From UBA2330 sp049293015 (GTDB lineage Bacteria; Bacteroidota; Ignavibacteria; Tepidaquicellales; Tepidaquicellaceae), in NCBI GenBank assembly GCA_049293015.1, contig JBATSB010000084.1, positions 1 to 64,000 on the forward strand: a DNA stretch of 64,000 nt, given 5' to 3'. The notes under the pieces were generated by a model. That model saw only the letters and a program-made list of their open reading frames with translations, had not been told where the DNA came from and did no database searches. Below are positions 18,421-27,409 of the stretch, one piece after another (positions within the stretch are counted from its first letter, which is position 1; each line of letters starts with the position of its first letter). The position numbers and the translations under genes were made by a program.

Positions 18421-19866
18421 ATGTCAAATGAAACAGAAATTCTCGAAAAAGTAACTTCGAGTGATTATAAATATGGATTTTATACAGACCTTGAAATGGA
18501 TAAAGCACCAAAAGGTCTGAATGAAGATATTATAAAATTTATTTCTCACAAAAAAAACGAACCTGAATTTATGCTCGAGTGGAGACTCAAAGCATACAAG
18601 CTCTGGCAGGAAATGAAAGAACCAAAATGGCCGAATGTGAAATACCCGCCGATAGATTATAATGATATTATTTATTACGCTGCTCCACATACTAAGAAGA
18701 AATTACAAAGTCTAGATGAGCTTGATCCTGAGATAAAAAACACTTATGATAAACTCGGCATTCCTCTTGAGGAACAGCTTATACTTGCGGGAGTTGCCGT
18801 AGATGCAGTAATGGACAGCGTTTCTGTTATTACTACTTATAAAGAAAAGCTCGGTGAACTTGGAATTATATTTTGTTCAATGAGTGAAGCAATAGAAAAT
18901 CATCCCGAACTTGTAAAAAAATATTTAGCATCTGTAGTGCCTCAGACTGATAACTTCTTTGCTGCTCTGAATTCGGCTGTCTTTACTGACGGCTCTTTTG
19001 TTTATATTCCAAAAGGTGTCAGATGTCCGATGGAGTTATCTACTTATTTCAGGATCAATGCTGAGAATACAGGTCAGTTCGAGAGAACTTTGATCGTTGC
19101 AGATGAAGGAAGTTATGTCAGCTATCTCGAAGGATGCACTGCTCCGATGCGTGATGAGAATCAGCTTCATGCTGCAGTAGTAGAACTTGTTGCAATGAAA
19201 GATGCGGAAATAAAATATTCAACTGTTCAAAACTGGTATCCGGGAAATAAAGAAGGCGTAGGCGGTATTTATAATTTTGTGACAAAGAGGGGAATCTGTG
19301 CAGGTGAAAATTCGAAGATATCATGGACACAGGTTGAGACCGGTTCATCTATCACATGGAAATATCCGAGTGTGATTTTAAAAGGCGATAACTCTATTGG
19401 TGAATTTTATTCTGTAGCTCTGACAAATAATTATCAACAGGCGGACACTGGAACAAAGATGATGCACATTGGAAAAAATACAAAAAGCCGTATAGTGTCA
19501 AAAGGAATTTCAGCCGGTAAAAGTCAGAACAGTTACAGAGGACTTGTACAGGTAAGTAAACGCGCAGACAATGCGAGAAATTTTTCGCAGTGCGATTCAC
19601 TGCTGATGGGTGACAGATGCGGTGCTCATACATTTCCTTACTTTGAAATAAAAAATAAAGGTGCTCATGTCGAACATGAAGCTACTACTTCAAAGATCGG
19701 TGAAGATATAATGTTCTATTGTAATCAGAGAGGAATTTCCGAGGAAGATGCCGTTGCACTGATCGTAAACGGCTATGCAAAAGAAGTATTGAATCAGCTG
19801 CCTATGGAGTTTGCAGTGGAAGCTCAGAAGTTGCTGGCAATATCTCTTGAAGGAAGTGTGGGGTAA
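18421..19866 (+). CDS. sufB: Fe-S cluster assembly protein SufB
   Basis: A 481-residue scaffold subunit of the SufBCD complex, which builds iron-sulfur clusters with sulfur from SufS/SufE. Diagnostic phrases are SVFTDGSFVYIPKGVRCPME, the beta-helix run around GEFYSVALTNNYQQADTGTK, NFSQCDSLLMGDRCGAH and the C-terminal ATTSKIGEDIMFYCNQRGI. The length and the conserved Cys and His residues of the core look normal for the family. It is the first gene of the operon, behind the IscR-like operator. In most relatives sufC follows within a few bases; here a broken GxxExxY gene and repeats separate them by 660 bases. Confidence 0.97.
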   Translation: MSNETEILEKVTSSDYKYGFYTDLEMDKAPKGLNEDIIKFISHKKNEPEFMLEWRLKAYKLWQEMKEPKWPNVKYPPIDYNDIIYYAAPHTKKKLQSLDELDPEIKNTYDKLGIPLEEQLILAGVAVDAVMDSVSVITTYKEKLGELGIIFCSMSEAIENHPELVKKYLASVVPQTDNFFAALNSAVFTDGSFVYIPKGVRCPMELSTYFRINAENTGQFERTLIVADEGSYVSYLEGCTAPMRDENQLHAAVVELVAMKDAEIKYSTVQNWYPGNKEGVGGIYNFVTKRGICAGENSKISWTQVETGSSITWKYPSVILKGDNSIGEFYSVALTNNYQQADTGTKMMHIGKNTKSRIVSKGISAGKSQNSYRGLVQVSKRADNARNFSQCDSLLMGDRCGAHTFPYFEIKNKGAHVEHEATTSKIGEDIMFYCNQRGISEEDAVALIVNGYAKEVLNQLPMEFAVEAQKLLAISLEGSVG

Positions 19867-19873
19867 GTAATTT

Positions 19874-19898
19874 GCCTCGAAGACTCTAAGGCTCAAAG
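19874..19898. repeat. Left arm of the repeats flanking the GxxExxY pseudogene
   Basis: A 25-base stretch of the family built from GCCTCGAAGACT and CTCAAAG. It is inverted relative to the copies at 20439-20463 and 20482-20506 on the other side of the pseudogene. A further same-strand copy lies at 20371-20387. Confidence 0.7.
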
Positions 19899-19946
19899 AT
19901 TTAAAGATTTTAAAAAGAGATTTGATGAATATAATTTAATGATACT

Positions 19947-20342
19947 ATGCATGCAAAATATTATCCTTCTGAAGAAGAAGAAGGGTTAATAAAAGAAATT
20001 GTTGATTGTGCTTTTAAAGTACATTCTCAATTAGGACCGGGTTTATTTGAAAGGATTTATGAAGTTTGTTTTTTTCATGAATTGAAGAAAAAAAATATTA
20101 ATTTTTCTTCACAGGTAAAAACTCCGATTGTTTAAGATGATTTAATTTTTAATGAGGGATTCAGAATTGATGTTTTAGTTGAAGATAAAATTATTTGTGA
20201 ATTAAAAGCTGTGAATGATCACAACCCAGTATTTGATGCACAAATTTTAAGTCATCTTAAACTTTCGAAAAAACATATAGGGCTACTGATAAATTTTAAT
20301 GTTCCATTGATTAAAAATGGAATTAAAAGATTTATTGTTTAA
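19947..20342 (+). pseudogene. GxxExxY protein with in-frame stop
   Basis: An open frame of 131 codons interrupted only by one TAA at 20133-20135. The first half has the family signature GLFERIY (the GxxExxY motif) after VHSQLGPG. The second half carries FRIDVLVEDK and ICELKAV, the D and ExK of a PD-(D/E)xK nuclease-like core, and ends LINFNVPLIKNGIKRFIV, typical of the family. Relatives usually have a Tyr where this stop lies (TPIVY), so a single TAT to TAA change explains it. The gene sits between sufB and sufC, flanked by inverted copies of one repeat family, and looks like an inserted cassette. The stop could also be a sequencing error. Confidence 0.85.
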
Positions 20343-20370
20343 TGAAAAATTAAATCACATTAACACATTA

Positions 20371-20516
20371 GCCTCGAAGACTCAAAGCTAAATGTGTTTT
20401 AAAGGAATTTTTAATTAATTAAAAATTTAAAATTAAAACTTTGAGTCTTCGAGACTTAGAGGCAAATAAATAAAATTAAAACTTTGAGTCTTCGAGACTT
20501 AGAGGCAAAATAAATA
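20371..20516. repeat. Inverted and tandem repeats between the pseudogene and sufC
   Basis: CTCGAAGACTCAAAG at 20373-20387 pairs perfectly with CTTTGAGTCTTCGAG at 20439-20453. The latter belongs to a unit of about 43 bases present twice in tandem (20431-20473 and 20474-20516), ending nine bases before the sufC start. The palindromes could form a hairpin in the operon transcript. Confidence 0.85.
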
Positions 20517-20525
20517 AAATTAAAA

Positions 20526-21299
20526 ATGTTAGAAATAAAAAACTTAAAAGCAAAGATAGAAACTTCCGAAGGTGACAAGCAGATCCTTAAAGGAATTAAT
20601 CTGACAGTAAAACCCGGTGAGATACATGCGATCATGGGACCAAACGGTTCAGGAAAAAGTACACTCGCTTCTGTTCTCACAGGACGCGAAGGATATGATG
20701 TAACTGAAGGTGAAGTGATCTATGACGGAAAAGATCTTCTTGAACTTGATCCCGAAGAAAGAGCACGTGAAGGAATATTCCTTGCGTTTCAATATCCGAT
20801 AGAAATTCCAGGTGTATCAAATGTGAATTTTCTGAAGACAGCAATTAATGAGATCAGAAAATCCAAAGGTGAAGAGCCAATGTCATCAGTTGATTTTCTC
20901 AAAGTAATGAAAGAGAAAGCTAAACTTGTAGAGATTGATCCTGCAATGCTCAGCAGATATGTAAATGTTGGATTTTCAGGAGGAGAGAAAAAACGTAATG
21001 AAATTTTTCAGCTTGCAATGCTCGAGCCGAAATTATCTATACTCGATGAAACAGATTCAGGACTGGATATCGATGCTTTGAAAATTGTAGCAAACGGAGT
21101 CAATCAGCTTAAGTCTGAAAAAAATGCTTTTATAGTAATTACACATTATCAGAGACTTCTAAATTATATCGTACCTGATTTTGTGCATGTAATGTATGAC
21201 GGAAAGATCGTAAAGTCCGGAGGCAAAGAGCTTGCACTTGAGCTTGAAGAAAACGGCTATGATTTTATAAATGAAATTAAGGAAAACGCTGAAGTCTAA
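20526..21299 (+). CDS. sufC: Fe-S cluster assembly ATPase SufC
   Basis: A 257-residue ABC-type ATPase that drives the conformational cycle of SufBCD. Walker A GPNGSGKS is at residues 38-45. The signature is FSGGEKKRNE, the SufC-specific variant, and Walker B is LSILDETDSGLD, followed by the switch His in VITHYQRLL. Length is normal. The start ATG lies nine bases after a duplicated repeat, so the native leader of this gene has been altered by the cassette insertion upstream. Confidence 0.97.
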   Translation: MLEIKNLKAKIETSEGDKQILKGINLTVKPGEIHAIMGPNGSGKSTLASVLTGREGYDVTEGEVIYDGKDLLELDPEERAREGIFLAFQYPIEIPGVSNVNFLKTAINEIRKSKGEEPMSSVDFLKVMKEKAKLVEIDPAMLSRYVNVGFSGGEKKRNEIFQLAMLEPKLSILDETDSGLDIDALKIVANGVNQLKSEKNAFIVITHYQRLLNYIVPDFVHVMYDGKIVKSGGKELALELEENGYDFINEIKENAEV

Positions 21300-21326
21300 A
21301 TTCAGAAGGAAAAACTATTTAAACAA

Positions 21327-22676
21327 ATGGAAAATAATTTAAAAGAAAATATAACAGAAACTGATCTTAAGCAAAAGCTTATAAAAGAATTTCAGACTTT
21401 TGAATCCAAACTTAACGGCGAAGCGTCAGGTAATTTTCATCAGATAAGAAAAGATGCAATTGCAGTCTTTGAAGAAATTGGATTTCCCGTTAAGAAAATG
21501 GAAGAGTGGAAATATACCAATCTAAAACCTTTGACGGATCATGACTTTCATTATCCCTTTGAAATTTCTTCTGAGATAAAAGCATCTGATATTGAAAAAT
21601 ATTTATTTGCAAAAGAAAATATTAATTTATTGGTTTTCATTAACGGAATTTTCAGCAGTGAATTATCAACTGTAATTTCGAATAATGAAAATATTTTCAT
21701 CGGAAATATTCATGAAGGCAGAAAACAGTATTCTGAAATATTCGAAAAGCATTTTTCAAAATATGCTGAATATAAAAACAGAAGTCTTGTAGCATTGAAT
21801 ACAGCTTTTTCAGGAGACGGTGCTTTTATTTACGTGAAAAAAAATACTGAATTGAAAGAGCCTGTACATATTCTTCACTTGAGTGATTCTGAAAAAGAAA
21901 ATGTAATGTCACAACCAAGAAATTTATTTATTATAGAAGAGGGAAGTAAAGTTGAAATTGCAGAAGATTATTATTCTAAAGGTGAAAATTACAGTTTCTC
22001 AAATATGGTAACGGAAATTTTCTGCGGGAAAAATTCAAGGACAGGTCATTATAAAATTCAAAATGAGAACAGCAAAGGTTATCATGTCGGAATGACACAG
22101 GTGCATCAGGAGCGGGACAGCAATTATTCTAATACAACAATCTCTTGGGGAGGGTCGATCTTACGAAATGATCTTAATGCTTTATTTGACGGAGAAAATA
22201 CTGAATCACATTTCTTTGGATTATATCTTCTTTCAGAAAAACAGCATGTAGATAATCATACTCTTGCCGATCATAAAATGCCGAACTGTTTCAGCAATGA
22301 ATTATATAAAGGCATAATAGGCGGTAATGCAACAGGTGTCTTCAATGGTAAAATTATGGTAAGAGAAGATGCTCAGAAAACAAATGCTTATCAGTCAAAC
22401 GGAAATATTTTACTGTCTGATGATGCGACTATTTATTCAAAGCCTCAGCTTGAAATTTTTGCTGATGATGTGAAATGCAGTCACGGAGCGACTTCAGGAC
22501 AGCTTAATGAAAATGAAATGTTTTATATTAAATCCCGCGGTATAGGGGATAACGATGCAAAAAAACTTTTATTAAAGGCATTTGTCAGTGATGTAATAGA
22601 CAGTATAAGAATTGATGAGTTTAGAAATTTGATCGAAGAAAAACTTGATACTAAACTTTCTGAACAACTGAAATAA
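21327..22676 (+). CDS. sufD: Fe-S cluster assembly protein SufD
   Basis: A 449-residue partner of SufB in the SufBC2D scaffold. The N-terminal helical part (EEWKYTNLKPL) is followed by the beta-helix core and the hallmark C-terminal phrase DDVKCSHGATSGQLNENEMF, with the conserved Cys and His of the SufB-SufD interface. It begins 27 bases after sufC. The order sufC-sufD-sufS is as in most bacteria, except that a surface-protein gene lies between sufD and sufS here. Confidence 0.96.
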   Translation: MENNLKENITETDLKQKLIKEFQTFESKLNGEASGNFHQIRKDAIAVFEEIGFPVKKMEEWKYTNLKPLTDHDFHYPFEISSEIKASDIEKYLFAKENINLLVFINGIFSSELSTVISNNENIFIGNIHEGRKQYSEIFEKHFSKYAEYKNRSLVALNTAFSGDGAFIYVKKNTELKEPVHILHLSDSEKENVMSQPRNLFIIEEGSKVEIAEDYYSKGENYSFSNMVTEIFCGKNSRTGHYKIQNENSKGYHVGMTQVHQERDSNYSNTTISWGGSILRNDLNALFDGENTESHFFGLYLLSEKQHVDNHTLADHKMPNCFSNELYKGIIGGNATGVFNGKIMVREDAQKTNAYQSNGNILLSDDATIYSKPQLEIFADDVKCSHGATSGQLNENEMFYIKSRGIGDNDAKKLLLKAFVSDVIDSIRIDEFRNLIEEKLDTKLSEQLK

Positions 22677-22719
22677 AAATTGATAAAGATAATTTAATGG
22701 TTTCAAGTATTAATTACAT

Positions 22720-24024
22720 ATGACCAGAGTTTTTATGAAATTTTTTAAAGAAAAGATATTAATTATTTTCTTATTTATAATTTTGTTTTCGAATAACTCA
22801 TTCTCTCAGACTGGATGGATACATCAAAACTCAGGAAGTATAAGTTCCTTAACAGGAATTAGTTTTTTGGATTCAGACCTTGGATTTATATGCGGTTATA
22901 ATGGAACAATCCTTAAAACTTCGAATAGCGGATTAAACTGGGAAAATTTTCCGGTAGGTTTAAATGTTAATTATACATTTTCAATTAAATTTTTTAATCA
23001 GGATACAGGATTTATAATTGCAGAATTAAATAGTAGTAGAAGGATATTGAAAACTACTAATGGCAGTATTAACTGGAATAGTTCGGGAAGTCATAGTGTT
23101 CTTATGATGTATTTCTTAAATTCAACAACCGGTTGGAGTGGATGGAATAATATATATAAAACAATTGATGCCGGAAATAACTGGATATATATGGGCAATT
23201 TAACGACATCAACAACTATTAACAATATTTGGTTTGTAAATGAAAATACCGGCTTTGCCAGTGGTACTTATTATCAATCTATCAATCCTGAAATAAGCTT
23301 AACAGCAGGTAGAATTTTAAAGACAACTAATAGTGGATCAGATTGGAATATTGTTTTTATTACTGGTTTAGACCGAAATTATGCAAGTGATATATTTTTT
23401 GTAAACGAAACTTCCGGATTTGCATTAGGCACAAACGGATTTAATCCCGCACAATCGTATCTTTTTAGTACATCAAATGCTGGTAGTAGCTGGACACAAA
23501 CGATTCGACCTACTGGAATGTCTTTTTTGCATTTTATAGATGACCAAACTGGGTGGATAGGCGGACAACAGGGAAATCTATATTATACTTCAAATGCAGG
23601 AATAAACTGGATTCAGCAATTAAGTAATATAAATGACCAACTTTTGGATATCGAAATGCTTGATCAAAATACAGGTTGGATAGTCGGAATTTCCGGGCTA
23701 ATTCTCAAAACTACAAACGGTGGTACGACCTGGATAAATACGGTTAGCACGGAAGTGCCGAATGAGTTTAAACTAAGTCAAAATTATCCGAATCCGTTTA
23801 ATCCTGTTACTAAGATAGGATTTGATGTTCAGAAAACATCATTAATGAAATTGAAAATATTTAATTTACTCGGAAAAGAAGTTTCTGAATTAGTAAACGG
23901 ACAATTAAATCCTGGTAAGTATGAAGTAAGCTTCGATGCAGGTAATTATGAAAGCGGGATATATTTTTATAGATTAGAAACTGAAAATTTTTCACAAACT
24001 AAAAGAATGATTTTATTAAAATAG
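22720..24024 (+). CDS. T9SS-sorted YCF48-like propeller protein
   Basis: A 434-residue secreted protein. A hydrophobic signal segment ends at SFSQ near residue 30; Met6 is an alternative start. Repeats such as ILKTSNSGLNWENF, ILKTTNGGTTWINT and the GWxxG phrases recur about every 45 residues, matching the YCF48/BNR-like propeller repeats of photosystem-stability-factor-like proteins. The C-terminus has LSQNYPNPFNPVTKI and ends TKRMILLK, a type IX sorting domain. It lies between sufD (43 bases) and sufS (1 base), on the same strand. Nothing in it suggests iron-sulfur work, so it is probably a passenger inserted into the operon. Confidence 0.85.
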   Translation: MTRVFMKFFKEKILIIFLFIILFSNNSFSQTGWIHQNSGSISSLTGISFLDSDLGFICGYNGTILKTSNSGLNWENFPVGLNVNYTFSIKFFNQDTGFIIAELNSSRRILKTTNGSINWNSSGSHSVLMMYFLNSTTGWSGWNNIYKTIDAGNNWIYMGNLTTSTTINNIWFVNENTGFASGTYYQSINPEISLTAGRILKTTNSGSDWNIVFITGLDRNYASDIFFVNETSGFALGTNGFNPAQSYLFSTSNAGSSWTQTIRPTGMSFLHFIDDQTGWIGGQQGNLYYTSNAGINWIQQLSNINDQLLDIEMLDQNTGWIVGISGLILKTTNGGTTWINTVSTEVPNEFKLSQNYPNPFNPVTKIGFDVQKTSLMKLKIFNLLGKEVSELVNGQLNPGKYEVSFDAGNYESGIYFYRLETENFSQTKRMILLK

Positions 24025-24025
24025 A

Positions 24026-25276
24026 TTGGATACAATAAATTTAAATACCGAAACAAATACTAACATTATAAATCTCCGAAAAGAATTTCCTATCCTTGAT
24101 CAGACTTTAAACGGAAAGCCACTTATCTATTTTGATAACGCTGCAACTTCTCAAAAGCCACTTTCAGTTATAAATACAATTTCAGATTATTATGAAACGA
24201 TCAACAGCAACGTTCACAGAGGCATTCATACATTAAGTGAACGTGCAACCGAAGCTTATGAAAATTCACGCGAGAAAGCACGTAATTTTATAAATGCCGA
24301 AAGTAAAAATGAAATTGTATTTGTAAAAGGTACAACGGAAGGAATTAATCTTGTTGCATCGACATTTGGGAATATGATTATAGAGGAAGGTGACGAGATA
24401 ATTATTTCTCAGATGGAACATCATTCAAACATGGTTCCCTGGCAGAATCTTTGCAGTCAGAAAAAAGCTGAGCTGAAATATATTCCTGTTAATGACGAAG
24501 GCGAATTGAGATTAGATGAATTTAAAGAGATGATAAATGAAAAGACAAAATTAATTTCTGTCGTTTATATTTCAAATTCACTTGGAACAGTAAATCCAGT
24601 AAAGGAAATAATTGAGATCGCTCATTCACAAAAAATACCTGTAGTTTTAGATGCTGCACAGGCAGCTCCGCATCTGAAGCTGGACGTGAAAGATCTTGAC
24701 TGCGATTTCATGGCATTCTCAGGTCATAAAATGTATGGACCTACCGGAATTGGAATTCTATATGGAAAGGAAAAACATCTTGAGAAAATGCCGCCTTATC
24801 AGTACGGCGGTGAAATGATCAAATCAGTTTCTTATACAAATACAGAATTTAATGTACTGCCTTATAAATTTGAAGCAGGAACTCCGGATATTTCAGGAGC
24901 TATAGGTCTTGGTGCTGCAATTGATTTTATAGAAAGTCTCGGTCATGAAAATATTCATAATGCTGAAATGGAACTTCTTGATCATGCGAATAAATTATTT
25001 TCAGACATTGGAGGAATAAGAATTATTGGTACAGCAAAAAATAAAACAAGTGTGATATCTTTTTTAATAAATGGCGTTCATCCCTACGATACAGGTTCAA
25101 TCCTTGACAATCTCGGCATTGCAGTAAGGACGGGCTTTCATTGTACACAGCCGCTTATAGAGGAGAGATTTAAACTTCCCGGAACTGTACGTGCTTCTTT
25201 TGCAGTGTATAATACTTTGGAAGAAATAGATGTGCTGGCAAAAGGTTTAGAAAAAGTAAAAACAATGTTATTATGA
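24026..25276 (+). CDS. sufS: Cysteine desulfurase SufS
   Basis: A 416-residue PLP enzyme that takes sulfur from cysteine to form a persulfide passed to SufE. The PLP Lys is K235 in FSGHKMYGPTG, and the catalytic Cys is C373 in RTGFHCTQPL, the group II (SufS/CsdA) context. The N-terminal RKEFPILDQTLNGKPLIYFD is typical. No in-frame ATG lies near the N-terminus; the start taken is TTG one base after the stop of the preceding gene. The end overlaps sufE by four bases (ATGA). Confidence 0.95.
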   Translation: MDTINLNTETNTNIINLRKEFPILDQTLNGKPLIYFDNAATSQKPLSVINTISDYYETINSNVHRGIHTLSERATEAYENSREKARNFINAESKNEIVFVKGTTEGINLVASTFGNMIIEEGDEIIISQMEHHSNMVPWQNLCSQKKAELKYIPVNDEGELRLDEFKEMINEKTKLISVVYISNSLGTVNPVKEIIEIAHSQKIPVVLDAAQAAPHLKLDVKDLDCDFMAFSGHKMYGPTGIGILYGKEKHLEKMPPYQYGGEMIKSVSYTNTEFNVLPYKFEAGTPDISGAIGLGAAIDFIESLGHENIHNAEMELLDHANKLFSDIGGIRIIGTAKNKTSVISFLINGVHPYDTGSILDNLGIAVRTGFHCTQPLIEERFKLPGTVRASFAVYNTLEEIDVLAKGLEKVKTMLL

Positions 25277-25710
25277 TAAAAGATATGAATATAAAAGAAA
25301 GAGAAGAAAGTATAGTAGAAGATTTCAGTTTATTTGAAGACTGGATGATGAAGTATGAATACATTATCGAGCTAGGGAAAAATCTTCCGATGATCGATGA
25401 AAAGTTTAAGAATGAATCATATGAAGTAAAAGGATGTCAGTCGAAAGTCTGGCTGAATGCAGAGATGAAAGACGGATTGCTTTATTTTAAAGCTGACAGT
25501 GATGCTGTGATTACAAAAGGAATTATCTCGCTTCTGATAAAAGTATTATCCGGAAATAAACCTGAGGATATTGTAAATGCGGATATGAATTTTATAAATG
25601 AGATCGGACTGAAAGAACATCTTTCACCCAACAGGGCAAACGGATTGACAGCTATGATAAATTATATGAAAAAATTTGCTTTAACTTATTCAGGACAAAA
25701 TGTTAACTAA
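25273..25710 (+). CDS. sufE: Sulfur acceptor SufE
   Basis: A 145-residue protein that accepts persulfide sulfur from SufS on a single Cys, C55 in VKGCQSKVWL, and delivers it to SufBCD. The N-terminal phrase FSLFEDWMMKYEYIIELGKN and the C-terminal LSPNRANGL are family hallmarks. The gene overlaps sufS by four bases and sufT by eleven, so the three are tightly coupled. Met5 is a possible alternative start. Confidence 0.96.
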   Translation: MIKDMNIKEREESIVEDFSLFEDWMMKYEYIIELGKNLPMIDEKFKNESYEVKGCQSKVWLNAEMKDGLLYFKADSDAVITKGIISLLIKVLSGNKPEDIVNADMNFINEIGLKEHLSPNRANGLTAMINYMKKFALTYSGQNVN

Positions 25711-26257
25711 ATTAAAAAAACTTTTTTCGAAAGAAGAAAATAAGGATTTAAAAAATACGAATGGTACCGGAAATATTGAGAATGATATGAATCCTGAAGT
25801 AATAACTTCACAGGAAAACAAAGATATTGTTAATGATCCGAAAGAAATTAAAAAAGATATAGAAATAGATGACAATGGAAATGTGAAGGTTGTAGATTTT
25901 AAAGAGGAAATAGAAACTGAAGAAAGTAAAAAGGAAAAAGAAAGATTAAAGATCGAGACAATAAAAGAGGAAGTTATAAAAGTTCTCAAAACATGTTATG
26001 ACCCTGAGATTCCTGTGGACGTGTGGGAGCTGGGTCTGATCTATGATGTTGTACCAGCCTTAAATGGTGATGTACTTATCACAATGACACTGACTTCTCC
26101 GTCATGTCCGGTTGCAGGTATTCTGCCAGGCGAGATCGAGCAGAAAGTAAGAGAGCATCCGATGGTAAATGAAAGCAAAGTCGTACTCACATTCGATCCG
26201 CCGTGGGGTCAGAGTATGATGAGTGAAGTAGCAAAGCTCGAGCTTGGATTTTTGTAG
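25700..26257 (+). CDS. sufT: SufT/PaaD-like MIP18 family protein with long N-terminal extension
   Basis: A 185-residue protein. Residues from about 92 to 185 form a MIP18 (DUF59) domain with CYDPEIPVDVWELGLIY, TMTLTSPSCPVAG and DPPWGQSMM, matching SufT-type maturation factors that help load clusters into target proteins. The first 90 residues are a highly charged, low-complexity extension rich in Glu, Lys, Asp and Asn, absent from many relatives of about 100 residues. It overlaps sufE and precedes the reductase. The extension could be a flexible tether or docking segment; its role is unknown. Confidence 0.9.
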   Translation: MLTKLKKLFSKEENKDLKNTNGTGNIENDMNPEVITSQENKDIVNDPKEIKKDIEIDDNGNVKVVDFKEEIETEESKKEKERLKIETIKEEVIKVLKTCYDPEIPVDVWELGLIYDVVPALNGDVLITMTLTSPSCPVAGILPGEIEQKVREHPMVNESKVVLTFDPPWGQSMMSEVAKLELGFL

Positions 26258-26323
26258 TAGAATCTATTCTTGTCATACCATTCATTTTTTTCTAATAACC
26301 AATCAGATATAACTAAATATTCT

Positions 26324-27409
26324 ATGTCCATAAAATTATACGATCTTAAAGTCGCAAAAAAAACTTTTCTTAATAAAGAGGCTGTAAAAATAGAGCTTGA
26401 GATTCCTTCTTCTTTAAAAGAGATATTCGAATATAAACAAGGTCAGTTTCTCTCAGTACAGATCAGCATTGACGGCAAGGATTATCGTCGTGAATATTCT
26501 TTATGCAGTTCACCTCATTCTGAAAATACTTATGAGATAGCATCAAAAAATGTAAAGGATGGTATTGTATCAAATTACTTTTTTAACAATTTAAAAGAAG
26601 GAGATACAATATTATCGTATCCGCCACAGGGAAAATTTTTTACTGAACTGAATCCACGGAATAAAAAAAATTATGTGATGATTGCAGGTGGCAGCGGCAT
26701 TACTCCGGTAATCTCAATAATCAAATCAGTTCTTTATGCAGAGCCGGAAAGTCATGTGATTCTTTATTATGGAAATAATTCTGAAGATGTCATAATGTTT
26801 AAAGATGAATTAGATGAACTACAAAACAAATACAGTGACAGATTTAAACTGAATCATACTGTAATGGAATCAGGTGCAGAATGGAATGGGATGAAGGGAT
26901 TTATTAACACGGCAGATCTTGATAAAATTTTAATTGATACTGATAATAAAGTTCAGCTCGAAAAGGAATTCTTTATCTGCGGTCCGGGAGAGATGATGGA
27001 GCTTGTAAAGAATCATCTCATTGAAAAAAATTACCCAAAGGAAAAAATTCACATCGAATATTTCGATGCACCGGTGAGTCCGAATCCTGTTGCACTTTCA
27101 GAAGATACAGAAGAAGTTAATGAAGAAAATATTAAAGACAGAAAAATTAAAGTAATTCTAAATGACAGTGAACATGAAGTGTTCGTTCCTGAAGGTTCAG
27201 TAATCCTTGATGCTGTAATAGCTCAGGACCTTGATCCGCCATTCTCATGCAGAAGCGGGATCTGTACAACCTGCCGGGCAAAACTTTATTCAGGAAAAGT
27301 GAAAATGGATGAGCGTGAAGGACTTTCGGATTCAGAAATTGATGACGGATATATACTTACATGTCAGTCGCATCCGCTGACTGATGATGTGAAATTAGAA
27401 TACATGTAG
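26324..27409 (+). CDS. PaaE-like ferredoxin/FAD/NAD(P)H reductase
   Basis: A 361-residue modular reductase of the phenylacetyl-CoA epoxidase PaaE type. It has an FAD-binding barrel (YRREYSLCSSP), an NAD(P)H domain (GGSGITPVISIIKS, then FFICGPGEMME) and a C-terminal plant-type 2Fe-2S domain with CRSGICTTC and TCQSHP supplying the four Cys. I chose the ATG at 26324 because the open frame upstream begins only at a TTG (26270) and adds 18 unremarkable residues. No PaaABCD oxygenase genes are nearby. Its position as last gene of the SUF run suggests it supplies electrons for cluster assembly, or simply needs clusters. Its final 50 bases are duplicated downstream. Confidence 0.9.
   Translation: MSIKLYDLKVAKKTFLNKEAVKIELEIPSSLKEIFEYKQGQFLSVQISIDGKDYRREYSLCSSPHSENTYEIASKNVKDGIVSNYFFNNLKEGDTILSYPPQGKFFTELNPRNKKNYVMIAGGSGITPVISIIKSVLYAEPESHVILYYGNNSEDVIMFKDELDELQNKYSDRFKLNHTVMESGAEWNGMKGFINTADLDKILIDTDNKVQLEKEFFICGPGEMMELVKNHLIEKNYPKEKIHIEYFDAPVSPNPVALSEDTEEVNEENIKDRKIKVILNDSEHEVFVPEGSVILDAVIAQDLDPPFSCRSGICTTCRAKLYSGKVKMDEREGLSDSEIDDGYILTCQSHPLTDDVKLEYM

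Noticed and set aside
26270..26323. Upstream TTG start for the reductase
   Set aside because: It adds 18 residues without family resemblance, and an in-frame ATG lies at the expected start of the domain.
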